From contig JADYYZ010000416.1 in assembly GCA_020853405.1 (NCBI GenBank), positions 1-9,025 of the forward strand: 9,025 nucleotides of DNA, in the 5' to 3' direction. Below are positions 1 through 5,458 of this stretch, piece by piece (positions within the stretch are counted from its first letter, which is position 1; each line of letters begins with the position of its first letter). The notes beneath the pieces were generated by a model that searched no databases, was not told the DNA's origin, and was given only the letters and a program-made list of their open reading frames with translations. The stretch is from Acetobacteraceae bacterium. GTDB taxonomy: Bacteria; Pseudomonadota; Alphaproteobacteria; Acetobacterales; Acetobacteraceae. The translations under genes and the position numbers were made by a program.

Positions 1-90
1 GGGCGCGAAGGGGGCAGCAGGCAACGTGATGCCTTCCTGCAAGCTGCGGTTGCGATTATGGTGGGCGCCTGCGGTCGCGTGATCGCCACG

Positions 91-96
91 AGGAGG
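91..96 (+). promoter_or_regulatory. Perfect Shine-Dalgarno AGGAGG, unusually far from pleD start
   Basis: AGGAGG is a full match to the Shine-Dalgarno consensus, but it ends 19 nt before the pleD ATG, well beyond the usual 5-9 nt. No start codon lies in the pleD frame between it and position 116, and an in-frame TGA at 80-82 closes the frame upstream, so the start cannot move closer. Its last two bases belong to a 10-bp palindrome, GGCCCGGGCC (95-104). Either the spacing is bridged by local RNA folding or the match is fortuitous. Positions 1-90 show no convincing promoter and no recognisable coding sequence. Confidence 0.35.
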
Positions 97-115
97 CCCG
101 GGCCAGACCACCCGC

Positions 116-1501
116 ATGAGTGCACGCATCCTGATCGTCGATGACATGCTGGCCAACCTCCGCCTGATGGAGGCCAAGCTCAGCGCCGAATATTACGAGG
201 TGGCGACCGCCAGCACCGGCGAGGACGCGCTGGCGCTGGCCAGCCGCTGGCTGCCCGATCTCGTGCTGCTCGACGTGATGATGCCCGGCATGGACGGCTA
301 CCAGGTCTGCACGGCGCTGAAGGCCAGCCGCGAGACCGAGCACGTGCCGGTCGTGATGCTGACCGCGCTCGGCGATTGCGACGCCCGCGTGCGCGGCCTG
401 GAGGTCGGCGCCGACGATTTCCTCACCAAGCCGGTCGAGGACGGCACGCTGTTCGCCCGCGTGCGCAGCCTCGTGCGGCTGAAGCGGCTTCTCGACGAGT
501 GGCGGCTGCGCACCGCCACCACCCAGCAGCTGGGCGTGACCGAGGCCGGCCCCACCCGCCCGGGCGTGGAGGGCGCGCGGGTGCTGATCGTCGATGACCG
601 CGAGGACGAGGCAGCCTTCGCCGTCCAGGCGCTGGGCCGCGACGGCGTGCGCTGCCAGCGCGCCGGTGATATCGGCCAGGCGCTGCAGGCGGCGCGCGGC
701 GGCATCTTCGATCTGATCGTGCTGAACCTCGCGCTCGGCGCGGATGATCCGCTGCGGCTGGCCTCGCGCCTGCGCGCCGAGGAGTCCACGCGCGAAACCC
801 CGCTGCTGCTGGTCGCCGACCCCGAACAGCGCGATCTCCTGGTGCGCGGCCTCGATCTCGGTGCCAACGACTACGTCATGCGCCCGATGGACGAGAACGA
901 GCTCCGCGCCCGCGCGCGCAACCAGGTGCGCCGGCGCTTCTACCAGGAGCGGCTGCGCGCCGACCTGCAATATTCGATCAGCCTCGCGCTGACCGACGGG
1001 CTGACCGGCGTCTACAACCAGCGCTACCTGCGCGGCCACCTGAAGGCGCTGACCGACCAGGCGGTGAGTGCGCGCGGCCAGCTCGCGGTGCTGATGATCG
1101 ACCTCGACCGGTTCAAGTCGATCAACGACCGGTTCGGCCATGCCGCCGGCGATGCCGCGCTGAAGGTGGTGGCCGACGCCATCCGCCAGCACGTGCGGGT
1201 GTTCGACACGGTCGCGCGCTATGGCGGCGAGGAATTCGTGGTGATCATGCCGGGTGCTACCCGCGGCGAGGGCGAGGCGGTGGCCGAGCGACTGCGCAGC
1301 GCCATTGCGGCGCTGCGGTTCGCCCCCTCCGGTACGCCGCTGCCGCTCACCGTCAGTATCGGCGTTGCCGCGCTGGTGGGACCGGTGGAGGCGGGCGCGC
1401 AACGCCGGCTCGACGAGGCGCTGCTGCACGCTGCCGACGCAGCGTTGTACCGCGCCAAGGCGGCGGGCAGGAACCGGGTGGAAGTGGCCGAAGCCGCCTG
1501 A
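116..1501 (+). CDS. pleD: PleD-type response regulator diguanylate cyclase (REC-REC-GGDEF)
   Basis: Predicted to make c-di-GMP from two GTP and to control the motile-to-sessile switch, as PleD does in Caulobacter at the cell pole. The protein has 461 aa (Caulobacter PleD is about 454). REC1 spans about residues 3-122, with acidic pair D9/D10, phosphoacceptor D53 in a LLDVMMPGMDG context, T83 and K105. REC2 spans about 155-275; it keeps D160/D161 but has N204 where the phosphoacceptor should be and R256 for the lysine, so it is a degenerate dimerisation-type receiver. The GGDEF domain spans about 290-455, with the active-site loop GGEEF at 370-374. The inhibitory I-site RxxD is intact at R361-D364, and R392 matches the secondary inhibitor-binding arginine, so product feedback should work. 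ATG 116 is the only usable start because an in-frame TGA lies at 80-82 and the next ATG would remove strand beta-1. The kinase partners and divK are not in the window. It converges on rpmG. Confidence 0.95.
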   Translation: MSARILIVDDMLANLRLMEAKLSAEYYEVATASTGEDALALASRWLPDLVLLDVMMPGMDGYQVCTALKASRETEHVPVVMLTALGDCDARVRGLEVGADDFLTKPVEDGTLFARVRSLVRLKRLLDEWRLRTATTQQLGVTEAGPTRPGVEGARVLIVDDREDEAAFAVQALGRDGVRCQRAGDIGQALQAARGGIFDLIVLNLALGADDPLRLASRLRAEESTRETPLLLVADPEQRDLLVRGLDLGANDYVMRPMDENELRARARNQVRRRFYQERLRADLQYSISLALTDGLTGVYNQRYLRGHLKALTDQAVSARGQLAVLMIDLDRFKSINDRFGHAAGDAALKVVADAIRQHVRVFDTVARYGGEEFVVIMPGATRGEGEAVAERLRSAIAALRFAPSGTPLPLTVSIGVAALVGPVEAGAQRRLDEALLHAADAALYRAKAAGRNRVEVAEAA

Positions 1502-1510
1502 GCGTGCTGC

Positions 1511-1541
1511 CGGCGGGGCGGCGGGGCGGCGGGGTGGCGGG
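1511..1541 (+). repeat. G-rich octamer tandem repeat between convergent genes
   Basis: Three perfect copies of CGGCGGGG (1511-1534) are followed by a degenerate fourth, TGGCGGG, ending at 1541. The plus strand has four runs of three or more G separated by 4-nt loops (1515-1541), which fits the standard G-quadruplex pattern. It occupies most of the 46-bp gap between the pleD stop and the rpmG stop. It would be G-rich in a pleD transcript and C-rich in an rpmG transcript. A weak 4-bp stem (GGCG/CGCC, 1536-1548) overlaps its end, but there is no T-run, so no intrinsic terminator of the usual type is visible for either gene. Confidence 0.7.
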
Positions 1542-1547
1542 TTTCGC

Positions 1548-1715
1548 CTACTTGATCTTGGCTTCGCGGAAGACGACGTGCTTGCGCGCCGCCTTGTCGT
1601 ACTTCTTGAGTTCGAGCTTGCCGGTGGCGTTGCGGGTGTTCTTCTTGGTCACGTAGTACACGCCGGTGTCGGCGGTGCTTACCAGTTTGATCAGGACGGT
1701 GTTGGACTTGGCCAT
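1548..1715 (-). CDS. rpmG: 50S ribosomal protein L33, zinc-free (cysteine-less) form
   Basis: Encodes a 55-aa basic protein of the large ribosomal subunit, near the E site. The translation begins MAKSNTVLIKLVSTADTG, continues with a YYVTKKNTRN segment, then LELKKYDKAARKHVVF, and ends REAKIK. This is the classic proteobacterial L33 pattern and length. It has no cysteine, so it is the zinc-independent type that lacks the CxxC pairs. The ATG at 1715 has a GGAAC ribosome-binding-like stretch about 7 nt upstream, and the gene ends in TAG. It is the last gene of the minus-strand block, 71 bp behind the S41 peptidase gene with a probable promoter of its own, and it faces pleD. The pairing of rpmG with pleD is known in alphaproteobacteria such as Caulobacter; there, as I recall, the two are in tandem, whereas here they converge. 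Confidence 0.96.
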   Translation of the reverse strand: MAKSNTVLIKLVSTADTGVYYVTKKNTRNATGKLELKKYDKAARKHVVFREAKIK

Positions 1716-1742
1716 GGCGATCGGTTCCGTTTCAAGCGGCGG

Positions 1743-1771
1743 GAACTAGGCCGCACGGCGGCGTGCGTCAA
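1743..1771 (-). promoter_or_regulatory. Probable housekeeping promoter of rpmG, with stem-loop in the spacer
   Basis: On the minus strand, TTGACGC (the TTGACG hexamer is at 1766-1771) is followed after 14 nt by CCTAGTTC (1743-1750). This resembles the alphaproteobacterial sigma-70-type consensus described in Caulobacter (TTGaCgS, 10-14 nt, GCtANAWC), with a very good -35 and a partial -10. Transcription would start about 20 nt before the rpmG ATG. The spacer contains a perfect inverted repeat, CGCACG-CCGC-CGTGCG (1752-1767), whose arm overlaps the first base of the -35. It could be an operator, or part of a hairpin at the end of the upstream transcript; no U-run follows. The call rests on consensus matching only. 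Confidence 0.45.
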
Positions 1772-1786
1772 GGGCAGGGGTGGTGT

Positions 1787-3445
1787 TCAGTTCGCGCCGG
1801 CGATCAGCCGTGGCGGGCGCGGCGGCCGCACGGTGCTGGCAGCGGGTGGCTGGCCAAGCGCGTTGGCCAGTGCCGCCGGATCGGCCAGCAGCGCCAGGGC
1901 GGCCTCCAGATCCTCCGGCCCGCCATCGCGCGGCGGGCACGCCTCGCGCGCTGCCAGCAGCTCGGCCCGGCCCGGCCCGGCGCCACCAGCGCGGTGCCAG
2001 GCACGCAGCCAGTCCGGCACGGTGCCGTTGTGCAGCGCCAGGATGCGGGCCGGTACCGTCTCACGCCCCGGCACGGTGCACAGCACCGGCACGACGCCGA
2101 TCCCGTTCAGGGCGACCCCGGGAGGGATCAGCACCCGCGACCAGGTCAACACCAGTTCGCCGCCGTCGGGCAGGCGGATCACGGTCTGCACCAGCCCCTT
2201 GCCCAGCGTGCTGCTGCCCACCGCCGCCGCCCTGCCGCGCGCCTGAAGGGAGGCTGCGACGATCTCGGCGGCCGAGGCGCTGGAGCCATCGACCAGCACC
2301 AGCAGCGGCAGACGGGCGGCCAGATCGGCGCCGGCGGCGACATAGGTGCGGGCGGCGTCGGGGTGGCGCCCGCGGGTCGCCGCGATCTCGCCCTGGGCGA
2401 CGAACAGGTCGACCACGGCGACCGCCTGGCGAAGCAGCCCGCCGCGGTTGCCGCGCAGGTCGAGCACGATGCCGCGCAACGGCACGGTGCCGGCCTGGGC
2501 ATCCAGCAGGGCGCGCGCCAGATGCTGGTCGGTCAGCCGGTTGAAGGTGGAGACCCGGAACATGGCGACATCGCCGCGGCGCTCCCAGTGCACGCTGGGC
2601 GGCACGACCAGTGCCCGGATGATCGCCACCTGGCGCAGCGCCGCCCCTCGCCCCTGGCGGACGCTGAGCACGATGCGCGTATCCTCGTCGCCGGCCAGCA
2701 TGGCGGCGATCGCCGGTTCGGAAAGCCCGCGCAGCCGCACCCCGTCGACCGCGATGATGCGGTCGCCCTCGCTCAGTCCGGCGTGGTCGGCGGGGCTGTC
2801 CTCAAGCACCTCGACGATCGCGGCGCCATCCGCCGCCGGCACCGCGCGCACGCCGATGCCGCTTTCGCCGCGCCGGCGCCCCTGGGCAGCGCTGGCTTCC
2901 GCCGGCGGAACGTAGCGGGTGTAGGGGTCGAGCGCCGCGCTCAGCGGCTCGCTCAGCGCCATCAGCATCTGCGGTTCGCTGGTGCCGCGGAGCCCGGGCG
3001 CGGTTGCCGCGGCGGCCGCCATCGCCGCCAGCATGCCGGCCCATCCCTGGGCATCCGCCGCCGCCGGCTCGCGCCAGCTGCCGAGCGCGCGGCCGTCGGC
3101 GGCAAGCCGCCATTCGCCGTCACCACGGCGCACCGAGATCTCGGGGGCAAGGCTGCCGAGCCCCGTTGCCGCCCGGAATGCCAGGTCGGGCAGCGAGACC
3201 GGCTCGATATAGCGGTCGCGGAGCGCGGTCAGTACCTCGCGCAACACCGTCTCGGTCAGGGCGCGGTTGAAGGGAGGAGGGGCGGCCGGCTGCGGCGGGC
3301 CGGAGGTGGCGACGGTCGGTGCCGGCGCCGGCATGCGCGCGACCTCCGCCGCCGTGGGCAGCGCCAGCATCGCCAGCAGCGCGGCCGCGATCCAGGTCAG
3401 GCAGCAGAGGAACGGTTGCGCCGGCGCGGGATGCTTCCCGCCCAC
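1787..3445 (-). CDS. Exported S41 family (carboxy-terminal processing) serine peptidase with PDZ domain
   Basis: A periplasmic or envelope protease that would cleave substrates using a Ser-Lys dyad, with a PDZ domain for substrate recognition. From GTG 3445 the product is 552 aa. Residues 1-33 look like a signal peptide (lysine, hydrophobic stretch of about 16-29, ALPTAA cleavage region). A divergent N-terminal domain (about 59-190) ends in ALDPYTRYVPP, equivalent to the family's LDPHSxYLPP. PDZ is about 196-280, with SPADHAGLSEGDRI. The S41 core is about 285-455, with GIVLDLRGNRGG (325-336), catalytic S391 in DGSSASAAEI and K416 in LGKG. The 25-residue Ser-Lys spacing matches CtpB/Prc. A proline/alanine-rich tail of about 100 aa follows. 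It is longer than a typical 430-450 aa CtpA. The frame stays open to a TTG at 3619, but the added 58 residues are only rnr sequence in another frame and would bury the signal peptide, so GTG 3445 is preferred. The start overlaps the rnr end by 49 bp, suggesting translational coupling. The substrate is unknown. Confidence 0.9.
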   Translation of the reverse strand: MGGKHPAPAQPFLCCLTWIAAALLAMLALPTAAEVARMPAPAPTVATSGPPQPAAPPPFNRALTETVLREVLTALRDRYIEPVSLPDLAFRAATGLGSLAPEISVRRGDGEWRLAADGRALGSWREPAAADAQGWAGMLAAMAAAAATAPGLRGTSEPQMLMALSEPLSAALDPYTRYVPPAEASAAQGRRRGESGIGVRAVPAADGAAIVEVLEDSPADHAGLSEGDRIIAVDGVRLRGLSEPAIAAMLAGDEDTRIVLSVRQGRGAALRQVAIIRALVVPPSVHWERRGDVAMFRVSTFNRLTDQHLARALLDAQAGTVPLRGIVLDLRGNRGGLLRQAVAVVDLFVAQGEIAATRGRHPDAARTYVAAGADLAARLPLLVLVDGSSASAAEIVAASLQARGRAAAVGSSTLGKGLVQTVIRLPDGGELVLTWSRVLIPPGVALNGIGVVPVLCTVPGRETVPARILALHNGTVPDWLRAWHRAGGAGPGRAELLAAREACPPRDGGPEDLEAALALLADPAALANALGQPPAASTVRPPRPPRLIAGAN

Positions 3446-5451
3446 TTCCCGGTCCCTTTCCCTGTCCGGGAAGGCGGCATCGCGAGGTCGGCCGCGAACA
3501 CGAGGCCACCCGTCACCGGATTCGCCTCGACCAGACGCACCGGCAGCGCCTGGCCCAGCGCGAACACGGTCCGGCTGTGCCGCCCGGTCAGCGTGTGGCG
3601 CGAGTCGTCGAGGATCCAATAATCTTCCGGCAGGGCGCGCATCGGCACCAGGCCCGACGCGCCGCTGGAAGTAATAGTGACAAAAATACCGAAACGGGTC
3701 ACGCCGGAAATACGCGAGTCGAAGGTTTCGCCGACCTGATGTGCCATGAACGCAGCCATGTAGCGATCCATGGCATCGCGCTCTGCGGCCACCGCACGCC
3801 GTTCGGTCATGGTCACCTGCCGGGCGATGGCAGCCGGATCCGACAGGTCGACCGCCCCGCCCTCACCCAGCCGGCAGGCGCGGATCAGGGCGCGGTGCAC
3901 GCAAAGATCGGCATAGCGGCGGATCGGCGAGGTGAAGTGCGCATAGCGGGGAAGGGCGAGGCCGAAATGGCCGATATTGTCGGTGCTGTACTCCGCCTGG
4001 GCCTGGCTGCGCAGCACCATCTCGTTCACCGGCAGTTCGAGGTCGCTGCCGCGCACCCGGGCCAGGATACCGGCAAAATGCCTCGCCAGAAGGTCGCGCC
4101 CGGGCGCGAGGCCGAGGCCGACCGCGCCGAGGTAGTCGCGCAGCGCCGCGAGCTTCTCGTCCGACGGCCGGTCGTGGATGCGATAGATGCAAGCGGCGGC
4201 ATTGGCTTCCAGCGTCTCGGCGGCGGCGACGTTGGCCAGGATCATGAACTCCTCGATCAGCCGGTGGCTGTCGAGGCGGGCGGCGGGGGCGATCGCTGCC
4301 ACCCTGCCATCGGGGCCGAACGTCACCTTGCGTTCCGCGAGTTCGAGGTCGAGCGTGCCCCGCGCCGTGCGTGCCTGGGCCAGCGTTCGCCAGGCGGCGA
4401 ACAGGGGGGCCAGCGCTGGGGTCGCCGCCTCTGCCTGGGCTGCTTCGTAGGTCAGGCGGCGGGTGCTTCGCATGATCCCGCGCAGGAAACGGTGGCTGCT
4501 CTTGCGCCCGTCGGCGGTGATGGTGATGGCGGCCGCGAGCACCGGCCGGTCCTCGCCCGGCACCAGGCTGCACCAGACGTTGGAAAGCGCCTCGGGCAGC
4601 ATCGGCGCGACCCGGTCGGGGAAATAGACGCTGTTGCCGCGCCGTCTCGCCTCGATGTCGAGTGCACTGCCTGCGGCGACGTAGTGGGCGACATCGGCGA
4701 TCGCGACCACGAGGTCGAAGCCGCCATCGGCGCGCGCGGTGGCCGAGACGGCATCGTCGAAGTCGCGCGCGTCGGCGCCGTCGATGGTGACCAGCGCCCG
4801 CTGGCGCAGGTCCTCGCGGCTTCCGGGCGGGCAGGGGCCGGCGGCGTCGGCCTCGGCCAGGGCTTCCTCCGGGAATTTTTCCGGGATGCCATGGGTGTGG
4901 ATCGCAACCAGGCTGGCCGAGCGAGGGTGGCCGATCGGCCCCAGCCGTTCGATGATGCGGGCGGGCGGCAGGCCAAGGCGGCTGTGCGGCAGCGGCACGG
5001 CCAGCACCAGCTCGCCTGGGTCGGCCTGCTTGGTCTCGCCTGCCGGGATCAGCCATTCCTGCTTCTGGCGCCGGTCGGTGGGGATGAGCCTGCCTGGCCC
5101 GGCAGGGGTGCCGCGATAGACCCCAAGCACCCGGCCAGGTGCCTCCGCCAGCCGGTGCACGGTTCGGCCCTCGAATTTGCCGGGGCCGATTGGGCGCAGC
5201 CGTGCCAACACCTTCTCGCCGGGGGCGAGCGCCGGCTGGCCGCGAGGTTCGGGCGCCATCACCACCAGCGGCCGTTGTCCCGCCCCCGCCCCCGCCCCCG
5301 CCCACGCCACCGGCCGCGCCAGCGTCTCGCCGTCGGTATCGCTGCCGAACACCTCGACCAGCTCGGCCCGGCCCGGATGGCCGGCATGCAGGTGCGCGTC
5401 CGGTGCCGCCCGGTGGCGTGCGGAACGCGAGAGTGATTTCTTGCGTTTCAA
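3397..5451 (-). CDS. rnr: Ribonuclease R (RNB family 3'-5' exoribonuclease), short N terminus
   Basis: Degrades RNA processively from the 3' end, including structured RNA, in mRNA turnover, rRNA quality control and trans-translation. The product is 684 aa, against 813 in E. coli. Cold-shock-type OB regions fill about residues 28-200. The RNB catalytic domain follows, with IDGADARDFDDAV at 223-235 giving metal-binding D224, D230, D232 and D233 (E. coli D272/278/280/281). Further RNB signatures include NSVYFPDRVAPMLPEALSN, RLIEEFMILAN and HFTSPIRRYADL. An S1 domain lies near the C terminus (ISGVTRFGIFVTI), followed by a short basic tail. The helix-turn-helix domain normally found before the first cold-shock domain is missing: the protein opens with a basic KRKKSLSR stretch and reaches the first OB strand by about residue 30. 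The start is TTG, 7 nt after the topA stop and without a clear Shine-Dalgarno, so reinitiation from topA is likely. A GTG at residue 34 is an alternative but cuts into the OB fold. The 3' end overlaps the peptidase gene. Confidence 0.93.
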   Translation of the reverse strand: MKRKKSLSRSARHRAAPDAHLHAGHPGRAELVEVFGSDTDGETLARPVAWAGAGAGAGQRPLVVMAPEPRGQPALAPGEKVLARLRPIGPGKFEGRTVHRLAEAPGRVLGVYRGTPAGPGRLIPTDRRQKQEWLIPAGETKQADPGELVLAVPLPHSRLGLPPARIIERLGPIGHPRSASLVAIHTHGIPEKFPEEALAEADAAGPCPPGSREDLRQRALVTIDGADARDFDDAVSATARADGGFDLVVAIADVAHYVAAGSALDIEARRRGNSVYFPDRVAPMLPEALSNVWCSLVPGEDRPVLAAAITITADGRKSSHRFLRGIMRSTRRLTYEAAQAEAATPALAPLFAAWRTLAQARTARGTLDLELAERKVTFGPDGRVAAIAPAARLDSHRLIEEFMILANVAAAETLEANAAACIYRIHDRPSDEKLAALRDYLGAVGLGLAPGRDLLARHFAGILARVRGSDLELPVNEMVLRSQAQAEYSTDNIGHFGLALPRYAHFTSPIRRYADLCVHRALIRACRLGEGGAVDLSDPAAIARQVTMTERRAVAAERDAMDRYMAAFMAHQVGETFDSRISGVTRFGIFVTITSSGASGLVPMRALPEDYWILDDSRHTLTGRHSRTVFALGQALPVRLVEANPVTGGLVFAADLAMPPSRTGKGTGKWAGSIPRRRNRSSAA
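3445..3473 (-). promoter_or_regulatory. Hairpin holding the ribosome-binding site of the S41 peptidase gene
   Basis: On the minus strand a perfect 8-bp inverted repeat, CTTCCCGG and CCGGGAAG (arms at 3466-3473 and 3445-3452), encloses the 13-nt purine-rich loop ACAGGGAAAGGGA. The last base of the 3' arm is the G of the proposed GTG start. The loop motif AAAGGGA sits 7 nt before that GTG, a normal Shine-Dalgarno distance. The element lies inside the last codons of rnr. The repeat is seen directly; a role in translation control is inferred. Confidence 0.5.
5279..5303 (-). repeat. Hexamer repeat in rnr, G-quadruplex-capable on the coding strand
   Basis: Four perfect copies of CCCGCC plus one extra C (plus strand) read on the coding strand as G-runs of 3, 5, 5, 5 and 3 separated by single C bases. 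That is a very strong G-quadruplex pattern in both the DNA coding strand and the rnr mRNA, about 150 nt after the start codon. In protein it encodes an AGAGAGAG linker (about residues 51-58) between first-domain strands. Because the unit is six bases, slippage would keep the frame. Confidence 0.75.
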
Positions 5452-5458
5452 ATCGCTG

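Noticed and set aside
1..90. Possible promoter (GATTAT at 54-59) or the tail of an upstream gene such as divK
   Set aside because: No matching -35 lies at a proper distance. None of the three frames resembles the end of DivK, and no other family is recognisable in so short a stretch.
56..1429. 457-codon minus-strand open frame opposite pleD
   Set aside because: His/Arg/Ala-rich shadow of a clearly real PleD; no domain and no ribosome-binding site.
1501..1547. Rho-independent terminator between pleD and rpmG
   Set aside because: Only a 4-bp stem (1536-1548) with no T-run in either direction.
1254..2246. 330-codon plus-strand frame running from pleD across rpmG into the peptidase gene
   Set aside because: It crosses three genes including convincing L33 on the other strand; the product has no family resemblance.
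3446..3619. TTG-initiated 58-residue N-terminal extension of the S41 peptidase
   Set aside because: The added sequence is rnr in another frame, Arg/Asp/Gly-rich, and would place the signal peptide internally. GTG 3445 has a purine-rich ribosome-binding site.
1763..3622. 619-codon open frame on the plus strand, antisense to the S41 peptidase gene
   Set aside because: Low-complexity, Gln/Arg/Gly-rich translation without motifs. The minus strand carries an intact catalytic dyad and PDZ domain.
3319..5436. 705-codon open frame on the plus strand, antisense to rnr
   Set aside because: It mirrors the rnr codons in a GC-rich sequence; the translation is Arg/Gly/His/Ala-rich with no recognisable domain, while the opposite strand encodes a complete RNase R.
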